Source of the DNA: an uncultured Prevotella sp.
Lineage (GTDB): Bacteria; Bacteroidota; Bacteroidia; Bacteroidales; Bacteroidaceae
DNA length: 6,622 bases
Reading direction: 5' to 3'
NCBI GenBank assembly: GCA_900550035.1
Contig: URQS01000095.1
Location: 1-6,622 of the forward strand
Positions 1 to 5,787 of this stretch are shown piece after piece; position 1 is the first letter of the stretch; the number at the start of each line of letters is the position of its first letter. A model generated the notes under the pieces. It was given only the letters and a program-made list of their open reading frames with translations. It made no database searches and was not told the origin of the DNA. Both the position numbers and the translations under genes were made by a program.

Positions 1-32
1 CTTGAGGTTTCGTTCGTTCTCGAAAGCGGATG

Positions 33-64
33 CAAAGGTAGTACTTTTTCTGTTACCTCCAAAA
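33..64 (-). promoter_or_regulatory. Leftward Bacteroides-type promoter
   Basis: Read on the minus strand, positions 40-33 spell TACCTTTG, an exact match to the Bacteroidota -7 consensus TAnnTTTG. A TTG/TTTTG element lies at 64-60, 19 nt upstream, which is the usual spacing for the -33 box. Transcription would start near position 26 and leave the window on the left, so the left-hand gene is probably divergent and lies outside the window. No coding start for it is visible in positions 1-32. Confidence 0.55.
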
Positions 65-223
65 CTTTCGCAGAAAAAATGCTCAATTTTATCGCGTTTT
101 TAACATTGCTTTACATTTGTGACTTTAAAATGTGGACGTACACATTATATAATATATAGACATTAAGAAACTATGAGAGAGATTCAATCATGGACCTCAA
201 ACGAATTAACGCAATATGTCATA
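65..223. other. AT-rich non-coding stretch with a possible weak + strand promoter
   Basis: No protein-coding gene is supported here. TACATTTG at 112-119 matches the -7 consensus TAnnTTTG on the + strand, but there is no clear TTG at the expected -33 distance, so it is at best weak. A very AT-rich run follows at 141-160. An ATG at 173 opens a frame that runs through the pseudogene to 961, but its first 17 codons have no recognisable homology and its end is an out-of-frame reading of the esterase. This stretch may be the native upstream region of whatever preceded the inserted copy. Confidence 0.35.
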
Positions 224-636
224 TTTTCTTGCTGTTATCGTTTTTTATCACGAACTTTGCCTTTCGAAAACCATAACTTTAATACAATATGCAACAACAA
301 GGGCAAATCGTGGCCTGCCGACAACCCACGTGAGTGTCTCGACTACATTGCCGTGTACAAAAGCTATGGCGATGTGCGCCGACCGGGACCTGCAGAGAAA
401 GGTTGGAAGCAGTACAGACCATACGTTGGCGAGCCTGCCGTGACGCTTCACTCCGAAGTAGTGAACACTCTCGCCTCCGACCACCGCCCTATCTTTGCCG
501 ACATTGTGCTGCCTACCCCCGTCGAAAAGCTGCTTACCACACAGCCATATCTGCAACTTGCCACCCCTACTTCAATGAACGTGATGTTCCAGACCAACAG
601 CGTGTGCCATTGCTGGATAGAATATGGCACCGACAC
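224..636 (+). pseudogene. Internally deleted partial copy of the secreted dual phosphoesterase gene
   Basis: Two blocks copied from the intact gene at 3433-5379 are joined here. Block 1 (224-287) matches 3366-3428 with two substitutions (positions 237 and 262) and one extra T near 278-280; it carries the promoter region but not the start codon. Block 2 (288-636) matches 4061-4409 with a single difference in 349 bp (T at 610, C at 4383); it encodes residues about 210-325, the end of the nuclease-like domain including the DY and SDH motifs and the start of the FnIII-like domain. The 632 bp between the blocks, with the ATG, the signal peptide and the first 208 residues, is missing, as is everything after 4409. 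The junction lies at a shared TACA (284-287; 3424-3427 and 4057-4060). The copy is open in its original frame but cannot encode a working enzyme. The near identity of block 2 means either a very recent duplication or recent gene conversion. Confidence 0.9.
229..259 (+). promoter_or_regulatory. Duplicated promoter of the phosphoesterase gene, now upstream of the esterase
   Basis: TTG at 229-231 and GAACTTTG at 252-259 are separated by 20 nt, matching the -33/-7 layout of Bacteroidota promoters with one mismatch in TAnnTTTG. The same two elements with the same spacing occur at 3371-3401 before the intact phosphoesterase gene, and neither substitution in the copied block falls in the boxes. Transcription from here would start near 266 and run through block 2 into the esterase at 651, giving a leader of about 385 nt. 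Activity is inferred. Confidence 0.45.
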
Positions 637-650
637 AAATCATTATACGT

Positions 651-2255
651 ATGAGAAAATCAATTCTGACATTCGTGCTTACATTGCTCACTGGAGTATT
701 GTTCGCACAACAACCGACAAGAGTGAACGTCGCTCAAGGCACGCTCGAAGGCCTCAACGAATCGGGCATAAAGACATTCAAGGGCATCCCCTTTGCAGCA
801 CCTCCCGTGGGCGATTTGCGATGGAAAGCACCTCAGCCTGTAGAGAAATGGCAGGGCGTTCGCCAAGCCAAGGAATTCGGTCCCAACCCTATGCAGGAAA
901 ATATCTTCGGCGACATGAACTTCGGCACGAAGAAGATGAGCGAGGATTGTCTGTATCTTAACATCTGGACTCCTGCCAAGAAGATGAACGAGCACCTTCC
1001 GGTACTCATCTACTTCAACGGCGGCGGACTGATGTGCGGCAGCGGAAGTGAGCCTCGCTATGCAGGCGACGCTATGGCTCGCAAGGGCATTATTTCAGTA
1101 ACAGCCAACTATCGCGAGGGCATTTTCGGATTCTTTGCTCATCCACAGCTCTCTAAGGAGACATCCTATAAAGGCTCGGGCAACTACGGTTTCCTCGACC
1201 AGGTGGCTGCCATCAAATGGATAAAAGATAATATCGCTGCATTCGGAGGCGACCCTGAGCGCATCACTATTGTAGGCGAGTCGGCAGGTTCGATGTCGGT
1301 AAGCTCGCTTATGGCATCGCCTTTGTGCAAGGGACTGTTCGCTCAGGCTATGGGTTCGAGCGGTTCGGTTATAGGCACCAAGAAGGTTGCCACACTCAAG
1401 GAGGCTGAAACCCAGGGCGTGGAGATGACAAAGAAGATCGGATGTAAGAACATCAAGGAGCTGCGTTCGCTCTCTGCCGAGGAACTTATGAGCAAGGCTG
1501 GCGTGAAGAGCGTTCCTACATACAACGTCGACGGATATTTCTGGACAAAGCAACCATACGATGTGTTCGCCAATGGCGAGCAGACCAAGGTGCCATTGCT
1601 CATCGGTGGCAACAATCAGGAGATGAACGCCATGTTCATTCTGCGTGGCAAACCTGCCACAATAGAGAATTTGAAGGAAGCAGCCCGTACCATCTACGGC
1701 GACGCTACCGACCAACTCTTCCAGCTCTACGGCTTCAGCACCGACGCTGACGTTATGGGACAGCCGGGCAACGATCTCGCAGGCGACATCTTCCTCGACT
1801 ACTCTACATGGAAATGGGGAAACATGCACAAGCTCACAGGCGGTCAGCCAGTATATCGTTATCGCTACTGCCACCCACGTCCCGACATGGTATTGAAGGA
1901 CAAGGTGGCAGGTCTTGCAGGTGGAGTTCAGGAAAAGACAGCTGACACTCCTGCCGCTCCGCGTGCTCTCGGCGCTGTACACTCAGCCGACATAGAGTAT
2001 GCCATGGGCACACTTCCTACCAATCGTGTGTACGACTGGCAGCCTGAAGACTACGTAATATCTGACATATTCAGCAACTACTACGTCAACTTCGTGAAGA
2101 CAGGCAACCCTAACGGACTCGGACTCGTTGATTGGCCAACTACCAACGGCAAGACTATCGCTCCTGTTCTGCAAATCGATGCTAACACATTCGTAAAGGA
2201 AGACCCGAATATGGAGAAGCGATACGAGATAATGGATGGTTTGTTCTGGAAGTAA
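651..2255 (+). CDS. Secreted type B carboxylesterase (PnbA/cholinesterase-like alpha/beta hydrolase)
   Basis: A 534-residue alpha/beta hydrolase predicted to cleave carboxylic esters outside the cytoplasm; its natural substrate cannot be read from sequence. The ATG at 651 is preferred over the in-frame ATG at 624 because it opens a classic signal peptide (MRKS, a hydrophobic core, then VLFA before QQ), whereas 624 lies inside the duplicated pseudogene. Family hallmarks: EDCLYLNIW at residues 98-106, a GGG oxyanion-hole segment (YFNGGGLMCGS) near 122-132, GGDPERITIVGESAGS with the nucleophile Ser211, the acidic residue Glu324 in GGNNQEMNA, and His444 in GAVHSADIEY. A C-terminal WP/NP segment (KTGNPNGLGLVDWP) is also typical. 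Length is normal and no key residue is missing, so the enzyme is probably active. It starts 14 bp after the pseudogene ends; the only promoter-like elements upstream lie in or before that copy. No strong terminator follows, only a small AAACA/TGTTT hairpin at 2254-2265. Confidence 0.93.
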   Translation: MRKSILTFVLTLLTGVLFAQQPTRVNVAQGTLEGLNESGIKTFKGIPFAAPPVGDLRWKAPQPVEKWQGVRQAKEFGPNPMQENIFGDMNFGTKKMSEDCLYLNIWTPAKKMNEHLPVLIYFNGGGLMCGSGSEPRYAGDAMARKGIISVTANYREGIFGFFAHPQLSKETSYKGSGNYGFLDQVAAIKWIKDNIAAFGGDPERITIVGESAGSMSVSSLMASPLCKGLFAQAMGSSGSVIGTKKVATLKEAETQGVEMTKKIGCKNIKELRSLSAEELMSKAGVKSVPTYNVDGYFWTKQPYDVFANGEQTKVPLLIGGNNQEMNAMFILRGKPATIENLKEAARTIYGDATDQLFQLYGFSTDADVMGQPGNDLAGDIFLDYSTWKWGNMHKLTGGQPVYRYRYCHPRPDMVLKDKVAGLAGGVQEKTADTPAAPRALGAVHSADIEYAMGTLPTNRVYDWQPEDYVISDIFSNYYVNFVKTGNPNGLGLVDWPTTNGKTIAPVLQIDANTFVKEDPNMEKRYEIMDGLFWK

Positions 2256-2291
2256 ACATTTGTTTAATTCTCGTATAATTACTTGCAAAAG

Positions 2292-2323
2292 TTTGATTAT
2301 TCTGATTTAATGCTGTATCTTTG
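2292..2323 (+). promoter_or_regulatory. Promoter of the Rpn-family nuclease gene
   Basis: TTTG at 2292-2295 and TATCTTTG at 2316-2323 are separated by 20 nt, an exact match to the Bacteroidota promoter (TTTG, 19-21 nt, TAnnTTTG). The -7 box ends 24 nt before the ATG at 2348, so the leader would be only about 17 nt. This makes the nuclease gene an independent transcription unit, although it lies downstream of the esterase on the same strand. Confidence 0.7.
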
Positions 2324-2347
2324 CCATAGGCTATAATACAATCAGTT

Positions 2348-3250
2348 ATGAGACAATCAGAAGAACGATATATCAGTTTGCTGACCGATTTCGGATTTAA
2401 GCGAATCTTCGGTACTGACCCCAATAAGGAGTTGCTTATCAACTTTCTCAACTCTCTCTTCAATGGAGAGGAGGTGATAAAGGACGTTAAGTATCTCAAC
2501 AGTGAGAATGTGGGCGATGTATATACCGAGCGTAAGGCAATATTCGATGTCTATTGCGAGAACGAGCAAGGCGAAAAGTTCATTGTAGAAATGCAGAATG
2601 CCTACCAGACATACTTCAAAGACAGATCGCTGTTCTACTCAACATTCCCTATCAGAGAGCAGGCTCCTAAAGGATCCGACTGGAATTTCTGCCTTAAAAA
2701 GGTATATGTCGTTGCATTGCTCAATTTCAAGATGAGCGACGAAGCGTTCGACAGTTCGGACACAATCCATACAATAGCCTTGATGGATACTAAGACCAAC
2801 AAGGTGTTCAATGCCAAGTTGATGTTCAAGTATGTTGAAGTCGGGCGTTTTGACAAGACTGATGAAGAGCTTACATCATTATCCGACAAATGGATGTATG
2901 TGCTTAAGAACCTCTCACGCCTCGACAATCGCCCCGTGTCTTTACGTGAAAAGATATTCACAAAACTGTTTGACGCTGCTGCTATTGCCCGCTTCTCTCC
3001 TACAGAGCTGCGCGAATACGAAGACAGTCTTAAGGCTTATAGAGACATCAAGAACTCGTTGGACACAGCAAAAGAAGAAGGACGTGCTGAAGGAAGAGAG
3101 GAAGGACGCGCTGAAGGAAGAGAGGAAGGACGTGCTGAAGGCATAGCAATGGTTGCAAAGATAATGTACGCAAAAGGCATGGACATTGATGCCATTGCAT
3201 CAATGACCGGCTTGAGTACTGACGAAGTGGAAAGTCTGTGCCGACAATAA
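2348..3250 (+). CDS. Rpn-family PD-(D/E)XK nuclease / putative transposase (PDDEXK_2)
   Basis: A 300-residue cytoplasmic protein. The opening (YISLLTDFGFKRIFG, residues 8-22), the following KELLINFLNSLF and the overall plan are those of the 'PD-(D/E)XK nuclease family transposase' (PDDEXK_2) proteins common in Bacteroidota and related to E. coli Rpn, which cuts DNA and raises RecA-independent recombination. The likely catalytic core is Asp67 (AIFDVYCEN) and Glu81-x-Gln83 (FIVEMQ), the D...ExQ variant of the fold. Residues 100-230 carry the family's C-terminal helical part. A charged linker (244-264) is built from 8-residue repeats GRAEGREE. The tail (AKGMDIDAIASMTGLSTDEVESLC) resembles the short helix-turn-helix-like end of many members. 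The gene has its own promoter and terminator, and the ATG at 2348 follows at the expected distance. It appears intact; it is not a classical DDE transposase, and no terminal inverted repeats or target duplications are visible around it. Whether it promotes recombination here is unknown. Confidence 0.85.
   Translation: MRQSEERYISLLTDFGFKRIFGTDPNKELLINFLNSLFNGEEVIKDVKYLNSENVGDVYTERKAIFDVYCENEQGEKFIVEMQNAYQTYFKDRSLFYSTFPIREQAPKGSDWNFCLKKVYVVALLNFKMSDEAFDSSDTIHTIALMDTKTNKVFNAKLMFKYVEVGRFDKTDEELTSLSDKWMYVLKNLSRLDNRPVSLREKIFTKLFDAAAIARFSPTELREYEDSLKAYRDIKNSLDTAKEEGRAEGREEGRAEGREEGRAEGIAMVAKIMYAKGMDIDAIASMTGLSTDEVESLCRQ
3077..3141 (+). repeat. 24-bp in-frame tandem repeat in the nuclease gene, about 2.7 copies
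   Basis: Copies begin at 3077, 3101 and 3125; the first two are complete and differ at one base (GACGTG versus GACGCG), and the third stops after 17 bp. Each unit adds eight residues (EGRAEGRE). Similar charged repeats are a usual trait of the PDDEXK_2 family. Because the unit is a multiple of three, gain or loss by slippage would change linker length without breaking the frame. Confidence 0.9.
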
Positions 3251-3272
3251 AGTATACAAACTAATTAAAGCC

Positions 3273-3327
3273 AAAAGAACAACATTATCAGGCATAAGCA
3301 ACAGACCTGGCAATGTTGTTCTTTTTT
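3273..3327 (+). terminator. Rho-independent terminator after the nuclease gene
   Basis: AAAAGAACAACATT (3273-3286) pairs perfectly with AATGTTGTTCTTTT (3312-3325), a 14-bp stem. CAGG (3289-3292) and CCTG (3306-3309) extend it across a two-base internal loop, leaving a 13-nt apical loop. The descending arm ends in a run of six T (3322-3327). It begins 22 bp after the stop codon and insulates the next gene from read-through. The A-run at 3273-3276 gives only weak support for bidirectional action. Confidence 0.85.
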
Positions 3328-3365
3328 ATTTACTGTAACTTCCAATTTAAATCATTGCATTGCGT

Positions 3366-3428
3366 TTTTCTTGCTGTTTTCGTTTTTTATCACGAACTTT
3401 GCCATTCGAAAACCATAACTTAATACAA
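3366..3428 (+). repeat. Source of duplicated block 1 (promoter region)
   Basis: This stretch just before the phosphoesterase start codon recurs at 224-287 in the same orientation with two substitutions and a one-base indel. Similarity upstream of 3366 fades to a level that could be chance. The block ends at the A-run directly before the ATG at 3433, so the copy took the control region but not the start. Confidence 0.9.
3371..3401 (+). promoter_or_regulatory. Promoter of the dual phosphoesterase gene
   Basis: TTG at 3371-3373 and GAACTTTG at 3394-3401 are 20 nt apart, matching the Bacteroidota layout with one mismatch in the -7 box (G for T at its first position). The box ends 31 nt before the ATG. 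It follows the terminator of the upstream nuclease gene, so a promoter is expected here. Retention of both boxes in the otherwise slightly diverged copy at 229-259 is consistent with function but does not prove it. Confidence 0.5.
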
Positions 3429-3432
3429 AAAA

Positions 3433-5379
3433 ATGATCTCTAAAAACAAAGCAATCACTCAACTGAAGCGCTTATTGTTCTCGCTTCTGTTGCCCGCTGC
3501 AATTACTACAGCCATTCCTTTGCAGGCTCAGACCTGCACATCCAAGTTGCCGCGCCAGCTGCGCATAGCTTCCTACAACATACAGCACGGTGTGGGTATG
3601 GACCAGAAACTCGACTACAAGCGCATAGCCGACGTACTGGAGGGTATCAGCCCCGACGTGGTTGCCATACAGGAGGTTGACAGCATGACCCGCCGCACCG
3701 GCAACACCTACTCACTTGGCGAGATAGCCGACCACATGCGCTACTATGCTTCGTATGCTCCTGCCATAAGTTTCGACGGCGGCAAATACGGCATCGGCAT
3801 ACTCTCGCGCAAGCATCCCATAAGAACCGTACAGCACGCGCTGCCCGGACGTGAGGAGGCACGTACCCTGCTGGTGGCTGAATTTGACGACTACGTATTT
3901 GCTGCAACCCACCTCTCGCTGACCGAAGCCGACCTTATGGCTTCGATAAACATAATCGAGAACGTTGCAAAGAAATACAGCAAGCCATTCATCATAGCCG
4001 GCGACCTTAACGCCCAGCCCGATTCACCATTCATAAAGCAACTTGAGAAAAACTTCTACATATGCAACAACAAGGGCAAATCGTGGCCTGCCGACAACCC
4101 ACGTGAGTGTCTCGACTACATTGCCGTGTACAAAAGCTATGGCGATGTGCGCCGACCGGGACCTGCAGAGAAAGGTTGGAAGCAGTACAGACCATACGTT
4201 GGCGAGCCTGCCGTGACGCTTCACTCCGAAGTAGTGAACACTCTCGCCTCCGACCACCGCCCTATCTTTGCCGACATTGTGCTGCCTACCCCCGTCGAAA
4301 AGCTGCTTACCACACAGCCATATCTGCAACTTGCCACCCCTACTTCAATGAACGTGATGTTCCAGACCAACAGCGTGTGCCACTGCTGGATAGAATATGG
4401 CACCGACACGCAGCATACGCAGCGCGCACGTACCATACTCGACGGACAGGAGGTGTGCTATGACATCGAGAACAACATCAGGCTTGACAACTTGAAGCCC
4501 GGCACACGCTACTACTATCGCGTGTGTGCTATGGAGATAATGTACAAGGGAGCCTACTCCAACCACTTCGGTGCCGACACACTGCGCACTCCGTTCTACT
4601 CGTTCCGCACTCCTGCCCTCAAGGACGAAGACTTCACATGCCTCGTCTTCAACGACCTGCACGAGCACGGCGAGACTCTTGCCCACCTGAAGAACCTTTG
4701 CAAGGACATCGACTACGACTTTGTGATATTCAACGGCGACTGTCTGCCCGAACCGCGCAACCGTGAGCACGCCATAAACATGATACACAGTCTTGCCGAT
4801 GAGGTAAACGGTGCTGAGAAACCCGTCATCTTCCTGCGTGGAAATCACGAGATACGCAACTTCTACTCGGCTGGAATGCACCACCAGATAGGCTACTACA
4901 ACGACAAGACCTACAGTGCATTCACACGTGGCAACACCCGGTTCGTGCTGCTCGACTTAGGCGAAGACAAGCCCGACTCGACGCCCGTGTATGGCGGACT
5001 TAACGACTTCACACAGCTCCGCAACGACCAAGTGGAGTTTATAAAGAAGGAGTTGGCAAGCCGTGAGTTCAAGTCGGCACGCAATCACGTGCTCATCAGC
5101 CACATACCCGTATTCGGCAATACCGACCAATACCGTCCCTGCACCGAACTGTGGGGCCCCATGCTCAGCCGTGCACCGTTCGATGTGGCGCTGGCTGCAC
5201 ACACCCACAAAGCCAAGTTCTATCCTAAGGGCGTTGACGGATGCCGCTATCCCGTGTATGTAGGAGGCGGATACAACAAGAGTGATGCCACAGTGGCAGT
5301 GCTCAGCTGCCGTGGCGGCAAGCTCAGCATGCGCGTATTGTCCGACAATCCCGACACACGCTGGACTCTGAACGAATAG
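3433..5379 (+). CDS. Secreted fusion of an EEP-family phosphodiesterase and a calcineurin-like phosphoesterase
   Basis: A 648-residue exported protein with two potential phosphoesterase centres. Residues 1-33 form a signal peptide (basic start, hydrophobic LLFSLLLPAA, cleavage likely after LQA). Residues about 43-285 are an endonuclease/exonuclease/phosphatase (EEP) domain with all its motifs: Asn49 in ASYNIQHG, Glu81 in AIQEVD, His160 in THLS, Asp191/Asn193 in GDLNAQ, Asp228 in CLDYI and Asp274-His275 in SDHRP. Residues about 287-395 are FnIII-like (YLQLATPTSMNVMFQT, then LKPGTRYYYRV), like the N-terminal domain of purple acid phosphatases. Residues about 402-640 are a metallophosphoesterase with Asp408-x-His410, Asp436 (NGDC), Asn471-His472 (RGNHE), His557 (SHIP) and His590-x-His592 (AHTH, for the usual GHxH). 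Metal-dependent hydrolysis of phosphodiesters or phosphomonoesters in the periplasm or outside is predicted; the substrates (nucleic acid, sugar phosphates, lipid head groups) cannot be told. The gene stands alone, with promoter at 3371-3401. Bases 4061-4409 are duplicated at 288-636. The ATG at 3433 is chosen because it opens the signal peptide. Confidence 0.9.
   Translation: MISKNKAITQLKRLLFSLLLPAAITTAIPLQAQTCTSKLPRQLRIASYNIQHGVGMDQKLDYKRIADVLEGISPDVVAIQEVDSMTRRTGNTYSLGEIADHMRYYASYAPAISFDGGKYGIGILSRKHPIRTVQHALPGREEARTLLVAEFDDYVFAATHLSLTEADLMASINIIENVAKKYSKPFIIAGDLNAQPDSPFIKQLEKNFYICNNKGKSWPADNPRECLDYIAVYKSYGDVRRPGPAEKGWKQYRPYVGEPAVTLHSEVVNTLASDHRPIFADIVLPTPVEKLLTTQPYLQLATPTSMNVMFQTNSVCHCWIEYGTDTQHTQRARTILDGQEVCYDIENNIRLDNLKPGTRYYYRVCAMEIMYKGAYSNHFGADTLRTPFYSFRTPALKDEDFTCLVFNDLHEHGETLAHLKNLCKDIDYDFVIFNGDCLPEPRNREHAINMIHSLADEVNGAEKPVIFLRGNHEIRNFYSAGMHHQIGYYNDKTYSAFTRGNTRFVLLDLGEDKPDSTPVYGGLNDFTQLRNDQVEFIKKELASREFKSARNHVLISHIPVFGNTDQYRPCTELWGPMLSRAPFDVALAAHTHKAKFYPKGVDGCRYPVYVGGGYNKSDATVAVLSCRGGKLSMRVLSDNPDTRWTLNE
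4061..4409 (+). repeat. Source of duplicated block 2 (internal coding segment), 349-bp direct repeat
   Basis: Identical to 288-636 apart from one base (C4383 versus T610, silent in Cys: TGC/TGT is not affected; the changed codon is CAC/CAT, His, also silent). It spans the end of the EEP domain and the first strand of the FnIII-like domain. At 349 bp and over 99% identity, in direct orientation and 3,773 bp apart, the pair is long enough for homologous recombination. Confidence 0.93.
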
Positions 5380-5384
5380 CAGCC

Positions 5385-5666
5385 CTACTCGTCGGCATAC
5401 ATCTGTGCGACGGCGTCGGCAAAGTTCTTCTCGGGTATGCATGCGTTATGGCGCACGCGCAGACGATAGTTGTATATGGTCTGGGGCGAAATGAGATTGA
5501 ACACCGACTTCTTGAAAGCCTGCACATCGGCTATATATTTCGTCACGAGTTGGTAAACGTTTATGAAGTTGCGGTTGTGATAGGCTATCTCGTCGCGCAA
5601 CAGGCAGTTGAAATGCTTCTGTTTCGTTGTTGTGGTGTTGTGGTGATAGCACTTAACATTTGACAC
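5385..5666 (-). pseudogene. Probable decayed remnant of a TPR/DUF6377-type regulator (C-terminal piece)
   Basis: An open frame of 93 codons on the minus strand, ending 5 bp after the phosphoesterase stop. The last 35 residues (SPQTIYNYRLRVRHNA, an acidic stretch, then FADAVAQMY) look like the C-terminal helix-turn-helix of Bacteroidetes regulators of the DUF6377 type, whose members end in a segment like 'vNTIYNYRxKxRNKA...EFE'. The preceding piece (NFINVYQLVTKYIADVQAFKKSVFNL) resembles the 'YI..L..F/Y+KSV' helix that normally lies roughly 100 residues earlier, so the middle appears deleted, near 5488-5494. The only available start is a GTG at 5666 inside a short intergenic repeat, so the first residues are not gene-derived, and no sensor/TPR part is present. 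Codon use looks like real coding DNA. The family assignment is from memory of the motif; a small intact gene cannot be excluded. Confidence 0.45.
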
Positions 5667-5711
5667 CTATCATTTCCCAAAAATCAACACTTAACATTTG
5701 ACACTTAACAT
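5650..5711. repeat. Short direct repeats CACTTAACATTTGACAC
   Basis: Two identical 17-bp copies lie at 5650-5666 and 5688-5704, 38 bp apart, and a third partial copy (CACTTAACAT) overlaps the end of the second at 5702-5711. On the minus strand they read GTGTCAAATGTTAAGTG. They sit between the regulator remnant and the hairpin at 5720-5760, in the convergent gap beyond the Ppx gene. Immediately before them, 5628-5645 holds two and a quarter copies of TGTTGTGG. There is no spacer regularity of a CRISPR. Function is unknown; they may be an intergenic repeat family of this lineage. Confidence 0.8.
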
Positions 5712-5719
5712 CCTGCTTT

Positions 5720-5760
5720 TCAAAAGGAGTCCTTTTGGCTTCCAAAAGGACTCGTTTTGA
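5720..5760. terminator. 41-nt extragenic hairpin, possible bidirectional terminator or REP-like element
   Basis: TCAAAAGGAGTCCTTTTGG (5720-5738) pairs with 5742-5760 over 19 positions with one G-G mismatch (5726/5754), around a CTT loop. It lies 27 bp beyond the stop codon of the minus-strand Ppx gene, where a terminator is expected. No proper T-run follows on either strand, so classic intrinsic termination is uncertain. Each arm is itself nearly palindromic (CAAAAGG-AGT-CCTTTTG at 5721-5737), which allows an alternative two-hairpin fold and is more typical of repeated extragenic palindromes. Confidence 0.6.
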
Positions 5761-5787
5761 AATAGCCATTATTTATACTTGGATTTA

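Noticed and set aside
224..636. Antisense regulator of the phosphoesterase gene
   Set aside because: The copy is in direct orientation with the promoter in the same sense, so it would give sense, not antisense, RNA.
173..961. 262-codon open frame on the + strand
   Set aside because: It is a chimera: 17 unrecognised codons, the copied block read in its old frame, then 108 codons that read the esterase gene out of frame. It has no coherent protein fold.
1095..1982. 295-codon minus-strand frame opposite the esterase
   Set aside because: The + strand has all carboxylesterase catalytic motifs; the opposite frame shows no recognisable domain.
2256..3365. Insertion sequence carrying the Rpn-type 'transposase'
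   Set aside because: No terminal inverted repeats or target-site duplication are visible, and the protein family is a nuclease rather than a DDE transposase; the gene has an ordinary promoter and terminator.
288..4409. Template/variable repeat pair of a diversity-generating retroelement
   Set aside because: Only one difference in 349 bp (C/T, not adenine-directed), and no reverse transcriptase gene is present.
5650..5711. CRISPR array
   Set aside because: Too few copies, irregular spacing (38 and 14 bp) and overlapping units.
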